Shown here: piece after piece, positions 39,516 through 49,127 of the stretch
Position numbering within the stretch: position 1 is the stretch's first letter
Layout of the letters: the number at the start of each line of letters is the position of its first letter
Assembly: GCA_937965695.1 (NCBI GenBank)
Contig: CALCKW010000024.1
Location: forward strand, 62,001-126,000
DNA from: an uncultured Granulosicoccaceae bacterium
GTDB taxonomy: Bacteria; Pseudomonadota; Gammaproteobacteria; CALCKW01
DNA: 64,000 nt
Reading direction: 5' to 3'
Position numbers and translations under genes: made by a program
The notes under the pieces: generated by a model
Told to the model about the DNA's origin: nothing
The model's input: only the letters and a program-made list of their open reading frames with translations
The model's database searches: none

Positions 39516-42500
39516 TCACGCTGACACCATTTCAGCTGCTTCCGCCACATCAACAGAAACCAAACGCGATACGCCGGGTTCGTTCATTGTGACACCTGAC
39601 AGCTGATCAGCCAGTTCCATGGTTTGTTTGTTGTGGGTGATAAAGATGAACTGTACCCTTTGCGACATTTCTTTGACAAGCTCGCAAAATCGACCCACGT
39701 TGGCATCATCCAGCGGTGCATCGACCTCGTCCAGCATACAAAAGGGTGCCGGATTAAGGTCAAAAAAAGCAAATACCAGCGCCACGGCCGTCAGCGCCTT
39801 CTCTCCACCGGAGAGCAAATGGATGCTGGTCACTCTTTTGCCCGGAGGCTGCGCCAACACTGAAACACCAGCACTGAGCATATCCGATTCAGTCAGCTCT
39901 AATTCAGCTCTACCGCCCCCAAAAAGGCGAGGAAAGTAGTCTTGAAGCTTCGCGTTGACCTGGTCGTAGGTCTCTTTAAAGCGCTGTCGTGTCTCTCGAT
40001 CAATCTTAGCAATGGCTGCCTCTAAGGTCTCAAGCGCCTCGGTGACATCGGCATGTTGCTGACGGAGGTACTCATCGCGTTTGCCGGCTTCTTCGTATTC
40101 GTCAATGGCAGCTAAATTGATCGCACCCAATCGCTGGATACGTGTCTGTACGTCCTGTAGGCGTGTACTCCATTCGCGCAAAGACGCATTGTCAGGCACT
40201 TCTGCAAGCACCGCCATGACTTCAGCTTCCATTTCCGCCAGCTGTTCTTCTACAGTTTGCACACGTACTTGCAGTTCATGGCTGGCCAAGCGTTGTTGGT
40301 TTAGTCGCTCCCGAACCTCTAACGAGTCGCGTTCAGCCTGCGTACGTCCTTGTTCATGCTCGCGCACTGCTAGTTCAATCACTTCGGATTTTTCGCGTGC
40401 ATTGGCCAGCTTTTCTTCCGATACAGCTCTCTGCTCTAACAATTCAGCGAGCCGAGCGCTCACTTCGTCGTCTGGATCAGTTGCATCCTCAAGTTGGAGC
40501 AGCAGCTGCTCACGACGCTCGCTCATGTGCTTGAGCTGCCCTTCCATACGGGACAGATTTTGCTCAGTAGAACTGCGTTGACTGCGCAATGTCTCCACCC
40601 GAATTGCAGCGCTCTGGCTGTCATCCGTGCTCTGACGAGCTTGTTCACGCGCAGCTTGCAATCTCAGGCTTAATTCGTCGTTACGGGCGTTGAGCAAGCT
40701 ACCTTCTTCACTCAGGGATTCCTGCTGTTCCGCAGCCAGAACCGCCGCTTCTCGCGCTTCTTCTCGCTCGAGTGTGTCGTGCTCTAGCTGCTCGGCTATT
40801 TCGCGCAATTCGTCATCGAGACGCGATATCCGCGCTTCACCCTGCTCTGCTTGTTGCTGTTGTGCACGCACTTGAGCTGTCATATCGCTGCTTTCAGCTA
40901 AAGCATCATTGAGCGACTGCTGGCCCCGATCTCGCTCAGCTTCGGCTTCTGAAAGTCGAGCCACGAGCGTATCACGCTGCTCCAGCAATCGAGCTTCCTC
41001 AGCGGTCAGTGTTTCGAGCCGCAAGCCTAAGTCATTGATCTCTTGCTCTCGGGCTAAAACACCATCGCTGCCGTCCACACCACGAGCAACTCGCACCCAA
41101 CCTCGCCCTATACGCTCGCCAGCGCGGGTGACAATGCATTCCCCAACGCCGAGATGTTCACGTTGTGCTAACGCTTGATCGAGCGTATCGCAAGTGCGCA
41201 CACCGTACAGCATGGCCAATACGGCTTCAGGTGCTTGCACTTTAGCGGCTAAGGCTGGCTCACGCGCATGCTGTTGATCGGGGGAGGAACTGCTGTGCCA
41301 GAGACTGACGGCGCCTTGTTCCAATTGATCAAGAGGTGCTGCAGCGCGTTGCAAATCATCAACACCAACGGCGTCGAACATATCACCGAGTACCGCTTCA
41401 ACCGCTCGTTCCCAGCCACTATCGACTTGAATCTGCTCAGCTAGCCGCGGGCGTTCGCTAAGCTGATGCTGCTCTAACCATTTACCGCCAGCCGCTGCAT
41501 TGTCACGCAGTGCCGCTTGTTGCAAAGCTTCGAGCGAGGACAGTCGGCCACGGCCCTGTTGCAATTGCTCGCGCGTTTCGCTCAATTCTTCTGAACAGCG
41601 CTGGCTCTGCTCGCGAGTCTCCGCCACGGTGTGCCGCACGGCTTCAAGCACCTGTTGTCGCTCAGCCACTTGTTCGCTGCACATCTGCTCGCGTTCTGCC
41701 AGCTCAGTCAATTCACTCGACAAAGCTTGCAAATCCAGCTGGCCGCGTTCTTCGCTCAGGCGTTGGGAACGTGCTTGCAATTGCTGAATATTGCGTTCTG
41801 AGTGTTGCTCTCGCGTTTGCTCTAGTTGCAGCTGACGATTGATTTCAGCACGACGCCGATTGTAGTCATCACTCTCATCGCGGTAGGCAGAAATCGCCTG
41901 CTCAGCACTTGCAAGAGCAATTGCTGTGGCCTGTTGTCCCGCCTGCACCTCACCCAACGAGGGTTCCTGCATCGCTAACTGTTCAGCGATTTCTTCAAGC
42001 CGCCGTTTATCTTGAGCGACGTGTTCTTGCGCTTCGCGCCACGCTTGCTCTGCCTGAGCGTATTCACGCTCACTTTGCTCACGCATTTGTTTTTGGTGTT
42101 TGATCGACTGCTCGACCCGAGACACTTCCGCACCCAACTGGTAGAAATCAGCTTGGCGTGCACTGAATGTCTCTTGGCTTTCCGCTAAGCTCTCGCGCTC
42201 TCGTTCTATAGAAGCTTCGGCTTCGCGCTGACGCGCCAGTGCTTCTTCGAGCGCTGTTTCGATTTCTGCGCATTTGAGTTGCCGCTGATCAAATTCGTTT
42301 TTGTGCTCTCGCCAGCGCAGAGCTAGCACTTCAGCACTCAAGGTGCGCTCTTCAGCCTTGTACTCTTTGAAGCGTTCAGCCGTTCGCGCTTGTCGCTTCA
42401 AATGACCCAATTGCTTCTCTACTTCTTCGCGCAGGTCGTTGAGACGGTCGAGGTTCTCCCGGGTATGACGAATGCGAGTCTCAGTCTCACGGCGGCGTTC

Positions 42501-43022
42501 TTTATATTTTGAGATGCCCGCAGCTTCTTCGAGAAAGACGCGCAGATCTTCGGGTTTGGCCTCGATCAAGCGCGATACCATGCCCTGTTGGATAATCGCG
42601 TAGCTGCGTGGCCCCAAGCCCGTTCCCAAGAATATATCTTGAATATCTCGGCGTCGGCATTTAGTGCCATTAAGCAAATAGACGGATTGCCCATCGCGAC
42701 TGACTTGACGCTTTACAGACAGCTCCGCATATTGCGCGTATTGACCACCGAGCTTGCCTTCGGAGTTGTCAAACACCATCTCTACAGATGCTTGGCCGAC
42801 AGGTTTGCGAGAGGATGAGCCTGTAAAAATAACATCATCCATGCTGGCGCCACGGAGATATTTAGCGGAGCTCTCCCCCATCACCCAACGAACGGCGTCG
42901 ATGGTGTTAGATTTTCCGCAACCGTTTGGGCCGACTATACCCCCGAGATTACTTGGGAATTTGACCACAGTTGGGTCAACAAATGACTTGAAACCAGCCA
43001 ATTTGATACGACTGAGACGCAT
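39516..43022 (-). CDS. smc: Chromosome segregation ATPase SMC
   Basis: A 1168-residue SMC. The N-terminal ATPase half has P-loop GPNGCGKSN (31-39); two long coiled-coil arms flank a hinge near residues 500-640; the C-terminal half has LSGGEKALTAVALVFAF and the Walker B CMLDEVDAPLDD. It organises and segregates the chromosome with ScpAB. Gammaproteobacteria outside the MukBEF group carry it beside zipA-ligA, as here. Confidence 0.98.
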   Translation of the reverse strand: MRLSRIKLAGFKSFVDPTVVKFPSNLGGIVGPNGCGKSNTIDAVRWVMGESSAKYLRGASMDDVIFTGSSSRKPVGQASVEMVFDNSEGKLGGQYAQYAELSVKRQVSRDGQSVYLLNGTKCRRRDIQDIFLGTGLGPRSYAIIQQGMVSRLIEAKPEDLRVFLEEAAGISKYKERRRETETRIRHTRENLDRLNDLREEVEKQLGHLKRQARTAERFKEYKAEERTLSAEVLALRWREHKNEFDQRQLKCAEIETALEEALARQREAEASIERERESLAESQETFSARQADFYQLGAEVSRVEQSIKHQKQMREQSEREYAQAEQAWREAQEHVAQDKRRLEEIAEQLAMQEPSLGEVQAGQQATAIALASAEQAISAYRDESDDYNRRRAEINRQLQLEQTREQHSERNIQQLQARSQRLSEERGQLDLQALSSELTELAEREQMCSEQVAERQQVLEAVRHTVAETREQSQRCSEELSETREQLQQGRGRLSSLEALQQAALRDNAAAGGKWLEQHQLSERPRLAEQIQVDSGWERAVEAVLGDMFDAVGVDDLQRAAAPLDQLEQGAVSLWHSSSSPDQQHAREPALAAKVQAPEAVLAMLYGVRTCDTLDQALAQREHLGVGECIVTRAGERIGRGWVRVARGVDGSDGVLAREQEINDLGLRLETLTAEEARLLEQRDTLVARLSEAEAERDRGQQSLNDALAESSDMTAQVRAQQQQAEQGEARISRLDDELREIAEQLEHDTLEREEAREAAVLAAEQQESLSEEGSLLNARNDELSLRLQAAREQARQSTDDSQSAAIRVETLRSQRSSTEQNLSRMEGQLKHMSERREQLLLQLEDATDPDDEVSARLAELLEQRAVSEEKLANAREKSEVIELAVREHEQGRTQAERDSLEVRERLNQQRLASHELQVRVQTVEEQLAEMEAEVMAVLAEVPDNASLREWSTRLQDVQTRIQRLGAINLAAIDEYEEAGKRDEYLRQQHADVTEALETLEAAIAKIDRETRQRFKETYDQVNAKLQDYFPRLFGGGRAELELTESDMLSAGVSVLAQPPGKRVTSIHLLSGGEKALTAVALVFAFFDLNPAPFCMLDEVDAPLDDANVGRFCELVKEMSQRVQFIFITHNKQTMELADQLSGVTMNEPGVSRLVSVDVAEAAEMVSA

Positions 43023-43248
43023 GTGACGAAGACTATTCCCGGTAGCTTGAACAACATCGATTGTCGAGCACTAAGGTACGACAACAGCAATTCATCTAAG
43101 TCTACCTGATCTCTCTTTTATAGGCACCTGTAACATTGAATTACTGTAGAAATAGTCTATGGCCAAGAAGCCATTTGATGGTCTTGACACTTAAGGCGTT
43201 GAACCTAAAAAGGATCTGGAGATTGGGCCCAGAATAGCTGGGCGTTGC

Positions 43249-43953
43249 TCATGACAAACTTTCGTCAGAAAACCAATCATGGTTTTCTTCCCTGAGTTGA
43301 TCGATCACCCGCTCTATCTGACTAAGATGTGAGCGCATAGCTTGAATAGAAGCTTCAGTATCTTTGGCCCTAAGAGCTTTTACGATGGTTACGTGTTCTT
43401 CCCATGTTTGAACAGAGCCAGACGCAAGTGCCAGAAATCGCAGACGATCAGTGTGTGCTTTATTTTCAAGGATCAAGCTCTGTACGAAGCCCACCCCAGC
43501 GCGCTCACAGATTGCTTGATGAAACAAATTATCGAGCCCGTTGAAAGCTTCAGAGTTGCCAACGTCTAGAGCACTTTTTTGTTCAAACAGATTCTGCTCG
43601 AGTAACTTAAAGTCGTTTTCGGTGAAGGTGTCTACTGCACGACGCATCACCTCAATCTCAATTGACGCTCGAACAAAGCGCGCCTTGAGAACATCTTGCA
43701 CGCGGATTTTCGTTACTCGTGTCGCTTTTTGCGGCTGAATTTGCAGGAACCCTAGACTTGATAAGCGAAAAAACGCGTCACGCACAGGTTGCCTCGAAAC
43801 CCCTAACTGTCTCGCTACGTCGGCTTCAGACAACTTAGCATCTGGCGGCAGCTCCAAAGAGAGAATCCGTTTGCGCAGCAGCTCAAAAACTTGATCTGTT
43901 GTAGAGTTTTTTTTGATGAGTTCTCCATCACCGCTGCTCTGAAAGTCACTCAA
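43249..43953 (-). CDS. GntR-family regulator with FCD domain
   Basis: A 234-residue regulator: a winged helix-turn-helix (about 16-85, SEADVARQLGVSRQPVRDAFFRL) and a helical FCD/FadR-C sensor domain (about 95-220) with acid/histidine metal-ligand positions. It most resembles regulators of sugar-acid or organic-acid catabolism. No catabolic operon is adjacent, so its target is elsewhere or unknown. Confidence 0.92.
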   Translation of the reverse strand: MSDFQSSGDGELIKKNSTTDQVFELLRKRILSLELPPDAKLSEADVARQLGVSRQPVRDAFFRLSSLGFLQIQPQKATRVTKIRVQDVLKARFVRASIEIEVMRRAVDTFTENDFKLLEQNLFEQKSALDVGNSEAFNGLDNLFHQAICERAGVGFVQSLILENKAHTDRLRFLALASGSVQTWEEHVTIVKALRAKDTEASIQAMRSHLSQIERVIDQLREENHDWFSDESLS

Positions 43954-44231
43954 AAATCTCTTCTCTCTCTACAACGCATTTATTAAGAAACAACAATCTA
44001 ATCATCGAGAAATCGCACCGGGTTTTATCCTGATGGAAACAACCGCTGGTTCTGTATGATCAAGGCCCCTATCGCCGCTTTGCTCCAAACAATGGACCTC
44101 AATTGCTGGTGAAAGGCTCAGCTGTTTTTCTACCGACTGGAAGAAGAACACCCGCTCTAGTTAAAGGTCACTATAATTGTGCGGTATTTAGACAACCAGG
44201 GGCATTTGCCGACTCTCCGGCGTGTTACTTC

Positions 44232-45071
44232 ATGACGGCTTCCCGCAATAATTCAGGCGCGATTACTCAGCTTGCACAAGGTTTTGGCTACCTAATGCGC
44301 GGCTTTCAGCTCATCCGCCAACCTGGCCTTCGTCGTTTTGTATTGATACCACTCAGTATAAATGTAGTCATCTTCGGTGCACTTATCTGGGCACTTGTGG
44401 GTGCAGCGGGTTCGCTGGTTAGCTGGGCCACTGGATCCGTTAGCAGCACTTTTCTGGGCGATTGGGCAATCGTGCAAGGGTTGATTTGGATAATACAATT
44501 ATTTATCTGGCTGGTGTTAGGTGTCGGAGTATTGATGGGAGTTTTTTACACATTTTCGCTGCTGGCGAACTTTTTAGCGGCGCCCTTCAATAGCTTATTG
44601 GCTGAAAAAGTTGAAAAACACCTGGCTGGTACACTGATCGAGGGAAAAGAAAGCTGGCTGCACGCCCTAAAAAGTGTCCCCCACGTGATGATGTCTGAGC
44701 TCTACAAGCTCTTCTATATGATTATGCTAATGGTCCCTCTGGTGCTTTTATGGATATTCACGTGGTGGATTCCGGTACTGGGTTTGTTTTCAACCGCCGC
44801 GTGGCTTTGGTTTGGGGCCTGGTTACTGTCGCTGGAGTATGTGGACTACCCAGCGGGTAATCATGGCTTAACCTTTCCCAAGGTGCGTAAGCTGATGAAA
44901 AACCACCGCTCTAGCGCCATGGGTTTTGGCAGCGCTGTCACGCTGATGACAAGTATCCCGTTGATAAACTTATTTGCTATGCCATGTGCTGTCGCTGGTG
45001 CAACTGCCCTGTGGCACGAGCAGCTTCGCGAACATGCGTTAAATGAGCTACCTGGAACATCGGATCGATGA
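44232..45071 (+). CDS. cysZ: CysZ-type sulfate transporter
   Basis: A 280-residue EI24/CysZ-family inner-membrane protein with about four long helices, the motif SLLANFLAAPFNSLLAEKVE near residue 108 and a C-terminal PLINLFAMPCAVAGATALW. CysZ imports sulfate for cysteine synthesis. The start at 44232 is preferred because the longer frame from 44103 has no family match there. cysZ is near zipA-ligA in many relatives. It overlaps the next gene by four bases. Confidence 0.93.
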   Translation: MTASRNNSGAITQLAQGFGYLMRGFQLIRQPGLRRFVLIPLSINVVIFGALIWALVGAAGSLVSWATGSVSSTFLGDWAIVQGLIWIIQLFIWLVLGVGVLMGVFYTFSLLANFLAAPFNSLLAEKVEKHLAGTLIEGKESWLHALKSVPHVMMSELYKLFYMIMLMVPLVLLWIFTWWIPVLGLFSTAAWLWFGAWLLSLEYVDYPAGNHGLTFPKVRKLMKNHRSSAMGFGSAVTLMTSIPLINLFAMPCAVAGATALWHEQLREHALNELPGTSDR

Positions 45072-45874
45072 AAACAAAAATTTTTTTACTACTAATCCTG
45101 ATTGCGCCGTCCCTCGCCAGTGCCTTGCCAAGAGCGCAAAGCACTCCGGGAGGTGTTGCCGTAATACCGCTGGATATTCCAGCGGATTCTGCAAAACCGA
45201 GCATTATCTATAACGGGCGCACGGTATTCGGCTTTGCCCATCTGGATGGTTGGTACGCCTACATTGGTGTTCCACTCAATGCACAAGTCGGCCTACATGA
45301 ACTGTCGGTCGACGGCACAATGATTAAATTTAGCGTAGCTGACAAGCATTACGAAGAACAACATCTGACCATAAAAAATAAGCGCAAGGTCAACCCTAAT
45401 GCAGAGGATGTAAAACGCATTAATAGTGAGCGAAGCCGAAAACTCACGGCGAAACGCTTCTACAGTAAAACGCTTTTAGGCCCGGACTTCATTGAACCCA
45501 CGACAGGCCGCAGAAGCAGCTCATTTGGCCTGCGAAGATTTTTTAATGGCCAAGCGCGCAACCCGCACACCGGAATGGACATTGCCGCACCTACCGGTCA
45601 GCCGATAATTGCACCGGCGGATGCAATAGTGCGCGAGGTTGGCGACTTTTTCTTTTCGGGTAACTTAGTCTACTTAGACCACGGCCAGGGCTTGGTAAGC
45701 CTGTATGCACATCTCAGCAAAACGGATGTTAAGGTTGGAGACTACGTCCGCCAAGGCGAAAAAATTGGAGAAGTCGGTGCAACAGGTCGCGTGACCGGAC
45801 CGCACTTGCATTGGTCGGTAGCGCTAAACGGTGAATGGGTCGACCCCGCTTTGTTTTTGCCCGCAAACAAATGA
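45068..45874 (+). CDS. M23 (LytM) family metallopeptidase
   Basis: A 268-residue exported protein with a signal peptide (about 1-19) and a C-terminal M23 domain (about 150-265). The zinc ligands are His167 and Asp171 in NPHTGMD and His248, with His215 and His246 as active-site residues (YAHL, GPHLHW). All catalytic residues are kept, so it should cleave peptidoglycan peptides, unlike the degenerate LytM factors EnvC and NlpD. It is translationally coupled to cysZ. Confidence 0.93.
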   Translation: MKTKIFLLLILIAPSLASALPRAQSTPGGVAVIPLDIPADSAKPSIIYNGRTVFGFAHLDGWYAYIGVPLNAQVGLHELSVDGTMIKFSVADKHYEEQHLTIKNKRKVNPNAEDVKRINSERSRKLTAKRFYSKTLLGPDFIEPTTGRRSSSFGLRRFFNGQARNPHTGMDIAAPTGQPIIAPADAIVREVGDFFFSGNLVYLDHGQGLVSLYAHLSKTDVKVGDYVRQGEKIGEVGATGRVTGPHLHWSVALNGEWVDPALFLPANK

Positions 45875-46077
45875 AAAAACCTAAGCCCTAGTCAGATAAT
45901 ACACCTGCGTGTAGCTCAGCTTAAGTATAAAGCCTCAGGTTGTAAGCCTGCATATTTGTTACATCGTCTATTTAGGCCCAACTGTCGCTCTTAGGCTGTA
46001 TTCTTGCAGCGATTATCTTTTGTCCCCCAGACCAATGGGCCGAAATCAGTCTGCACAATTAAGAGAGTTCAATCCCA

Positions 46078-47517
46078 ATGAGCAGTAATCCGCAAAGCCG
46101 CAAGGAACGTGCACTTTCGACCGACCAAAAAGCGCTTGAGCTCAATCTCAATCCGTTGGTCTACGGTACCATCGCGGAGATAGGTGCAGGTCAAGAAGTG
46201 GCCCGAAACTTTTTCCGAGCAGGTGCTGCAGCTGGTACTGTCGCAAAAACTATCTCGGCATACGATATGCAGTTTTCCGATGCTATCTATGGCGTTGAGG
46301 AGAGCGGACGCTACGTCTCGCGATCGCGTGTTGAGTCGATGGTCGACCGTGAATATCAACTGGTGGTTGAGCGACTGACAGCTTCCCGCCCTAAAAACTC
46401 GACATTTTTTGCCTACTCGGCCACCGTCGCAGCAAAAAGCTACGGTCGGGCTTCAGAATGCCATGCATGGCTCAGCATTCAAGCCCAGCTGTACCCGGGA
46501 GCAGATCCCAGTCGCATTGTTATTCATGTTCGCATGAATGACGACGACGCAACCCAACAGCAAGAAGCACTGGGTATTGTTGGTGTCAACCTGATTCACT
46601 CCGCCTTTAATAACTACACTGACCCCAAACTGCTGATATCCCAACTAGCCGATAATTTGGTTCAAGATCGCATTGAAATCGACCTGATCGATTTCACAGG
46701 CCCGTATTTTGAAGAAATAGACAACCGTTTGATGAACCTGGAGTTGATCCACGCGTGGCATACGCGGGCCATAATTTTCACACCAGATGGGAAAGTGGCG
46801 ACACCGGGAGAACTTCTTTATAAAAAAAATGTGTTAGCTATTCGTGGAAGCTTTAGACCCGTCACCAATTTAAATGTAGATATGATCGAACAAGGTCGCA
46901 AAAAATTCATCAGCGATGGTGAAGTTCGCGCGGAACACTGTATCACCTTGGCTGAGATCACGATGGCTAGCTTGCTGGGTGGCGACAGTCAAAAAGTGGA
47001 TCAAGCCGATTTTTTAACCCGTGTTGATATGCTCAATCGACTGGGCTATAGCGTGATGATTTCGGACTATGTGCGCTATTTTAGATTGCGCGCATTTTTT
47101 AGACGCTATACGCCACTAAACATAGGCATTGTGGTGGGCATGGCCAACCTCAGCACTATTTTCGATATTAATTATTATAAAGGAATGGAAGGTGGCATCC
47201 TGGAAGCCTTTGGCAAGCTGTTCCCCGATCATACCCAGATGTTCGTCTACCCAGAACGAAAGCATGAAACAGGCGAAATGCGCACCGTGGAAGACCCTAA
47301 TATTCCCGACAATTTGCGCAGTCTCTATAGGCACCTCGTCGACAATAATTTCCTCATAGCCATTGAACACAGCCACGATGATCTATTCGGTATTTTCTCT
47401 CGCGATTTACTTCAACAGCTGGCGCGAGGGCGTGGAGAGTGGGAAGATAGCGTGCCCACCGAAATCGCCGAGATGATCGTCGAGAAAAAACTACTCGGAT
47501 TTGGGCGCAAAGCTTAA
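46078..47517 (+). CDS. Conserved protein of unknown function (479 residues)
   Basis: A long cytoplasmic protein with no signal peptide or membrane helix. Blocks such as NPLVYGTIAEIGAGQEVARNFFRAG at the start, DAIYGVEESGRYV, a HVRMND..QQQEALGIVGVNL stretch, VLAIRGSFRPVTNLN and KGMEGGILEAFGKLF look strongly conserved and, as I recall them, match a widespread family often carrying misleading automatic names (TonB-dependent receptor, nicotinate-nucleotide adenylyltransferase). No known catalytic motif is evident. It is a single gene, followed 31 bases later by a flavoprotein gene on the same strand. Confidence 0.85.
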   Translation: MSSNPQSRKERALSTDQKALELNLNPLVYGTIAEIGAGQEVARNFFRAGAAAGTVAKTISAYDMQFSDAIYGVEESGRYVSRSRVESMVDREYQLVVERLTASRPKNSTFFAYSATVAAKSYGRASECHAWLSIQAQLYPGADPSRIVIHVRMNDDDATQQQEALGIVGVNLIHSAFNNYTDPKLLISQLADNLVQDRIEIDLIDFTGPYFEEIDNRLMNLELIHAWHTRAIIFTPDGKVATPGELLYKKNVLAIRGSFRPVTNLNVDMIEQGRKKFISDGEVRAEHCITLAEITMASLLGGDSQKVDQADFLTRVDMLNRLGYSVMISDYVRYFRLRAFFRRYTPLNIGIVVGMANLSTIFDINYYKGMEGGILEAFGKLFPDHTQMFVYPERKHETGEMRTVEDPNIPDNLRSLYRHLVDNNFLIAIEHSHDDLFGIFSRDLLQQLARGRGEWEDSVPTEIAEMIVEKKLLGFGRKA

Positions 47518-47548
47518 CTTCTGAAACGGATAGAACCAGTAAAATAAC

Positions 47549-48769
47549 ATGAGAGACTTTGACGTAGTGGTCATCGGCGCTGGCGCCGCTGGGCTCATGT
47601 GTGCTGCCGTTGCTGGGCAGGCGGGGGCTCGCGTTTTGCTGATTGAGCACGCCAACAAAATTGGGCGCAAAATCTTAATGTCCGGTGGCGGCCGCTGCAA
47701 CTTTACCAATCTGGTCGTCGAACCCGACAACTTCCTTTGCAGCAATGCTCACTTTGTTAAAAGTGCGTTATCTCGCTACAGCCCTTGGCATTTTATAGAG
47801 CTGGTTAGCAAATACGATATTCCTTACCACGAACGCGCACACGGTCAGCTTTTTTGCGATAACAGCGCAAAAGACATCGTTCGCCTTTTACACAGTGAAT
47901 GTGAACTTGGTGGTGTGCAGCTTCGGACCCGCTGCACTGTAGAGCGTGTAAGCACAGACGGCAACGGCTACAAACTAAGCACAAGTAGCGGTGAGATTAG
48001 CTGCCTAAAGTTGGTGGTCGCCTCGGGAGGACTCTCTATACCGAGCATGTCACCGGACGGATTGGGCTATGAATTGGCACAGCAGTTTGGGCTGCAGTTG
48101 ATTCCACGCAGTGCGGGGCTCGTGCCGCTGACTTTTAGCGGCGATATAAAATCTATGACGGAGAAACTATCGGGCATAGCACTTCCTGTTCGGGCGACAG
48201 CCGCCGGTCACAGCTTTGATGAGGCGATGCTGTTCACGCACCGCGGGTTGAGCGGTCCCGCTATCTTGCAAATCTCAAGCTATTGGCGTGAAGGCGAATG
48301 GGTTAGCATCGATTTGCTGCCTGATCGCGATATGCAGAGCGAACTCCAGCGAGCCAAAGAGCAAACGCCAAAAAGCCTTCTACGCACAGTTTTAAACCAC
48401 TCCCTTGCGCGCAAACTTGTGCAGGAGTTGGAAATTCGGTGGTGGCCAGAACTAGCGGAAAAACCGCTAGCCGATTGGCCAGACAAGAATCTGCAATCTG
48501 TGGGCGAGCAACTCAATAATTGGCAGCTAAAGCCTGCCGGTACAGAGGGTTATCGAACAGCAGAAGTCACTTTGGGTGGCGTCAACACAGACGGCTTATC
48601 CTCCAAAACATTCGCTTGCCATGAGCATCCAAACCTATATTTTATCGGTGAAGTGTTGGACGTCAGTGGGCATTTAGGTGGTTTCAATTTTCAGTGGGCC
48701 TGGGCATGTGGCCACGCCGCAGGAAAAGCTGTTGCGAGTGACTTGGAAAGTGCATTGATTTCTGACTAA
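47549..48769 (+). CDS. HI0933/BaiN-type FAD-dependent oxidoreductase
   Basis: A 406-residue flavoprotein with an FAD motif GAGAAG at 10-15, the family block GRKILMSGGGRCNFTN (about 45-60), GGLSIPSMSPDGLGYELAQQFG near 160 and the C-terminal GEVLDVSGHLGGFNFQWAWACG. Members of this family are NAD(P)/FAD oxidoreductases of mostly unknown substrate. It follows the 479-residue protein at 31 bases and converges on a small membrane-protein gene with a four-base overlap. Confidence 0.93.
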   Translation: MRDFDVVVIGAGAAGLMCAAVAGQAGARVLLIEHANKIGRKILMSGGGRCNFTNLVVEPDNFLCSNAHFVKSALSRYSPWHFIELVSKYDIPYHERAHGQLFCDNSAKDIVRLLHSECELGGVQLRTRCTVERVSTDGNGYKLSTSSGEISCLKLVVASGGLSIPSMSPDGLGYELAQQFGLQLIPRSAGLVPLTFSGDIKSMTEKLSGIALPVRATAAGHSFDEAMLFTHRGLSGPAILQISSYWREGEWVSIDLLPDRDMQSELQRAKEQTPKSLLRTVLNHSLARKLVQELEIRWWPELAEKPLADWPDKNLQSVGEQLNNWQLKPAGTEGYRTAEVTLGGVNTDGLSSKTFACHEHPNLYFIGEVLDVSGHLGGFNFQWAWACGHAAGKAVASDLESALISD

Positions 48770-48990
48770 CCAATCCTGCCAGCCGACCAAGACCACACTA
48801 GGTACAAAACACTGCAAATAATCAAACCCAAGCTCCATGTCAGCAACCACCACTGTCGCCCTTTCCAGCTAAGCGCCGAAAGCACAACACCAATCGCCAA
48901 TGCCAGCCATATCGTGTACCACAACATCTCATCGCTGGCTTCGCCAGCCATTGGCAATGACTGCAGAAATTCCTCTTCACTCTTTCTCAT
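48766..48990 (-). CDS. Small membrane protein, unknown function
   Basis: A 74-residue protein with two hydrophobic helices (about 24-41 and 48-68), a charged N-terminus (RKSEEEF) and a tryptophan-rich loop. An ATG at 48990 has a good GGAG site eight bases upstream, which is the main reason to accept it as a gene. The stop overlaps that of the convergent flavoprotein. No family is recognised. Confidence 0.6.
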   Translation of the reverse strand: MRKSEEEFLQSLPMAGEASDEMLWYTIWLALAIGVVLSALSWKGRQWWLLTWSLGLIICSVLYLVWSWSAGRIG

Positions 48991-49127
48991 CAATCAAACT
49001 CCACAAAGTTATGACCATAGAGTAGCAACTAGAGACCTCGCTGGCATTCGATAGTCTGGCCTTGCCCTACATGCGTTCCGTCGGCATTGTGTAGAATACT
49101 GAAACAACTACACGCAGGGGCGCTAGC

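Noticed and set aside
45912..45960. A tRNA-like stretch with a GTAGCTCAGC D-arm-like segment and a CAGG-TTGTAAG-CCTG stem-loop carrying a GTA anticodon-like triplet
   Set aside because: There is no T-arm consensus (GGTTCGA), no acceptor stem and no CCA nearby. Chance resemblance is more likely than a degenerate tRNA-Tyr.
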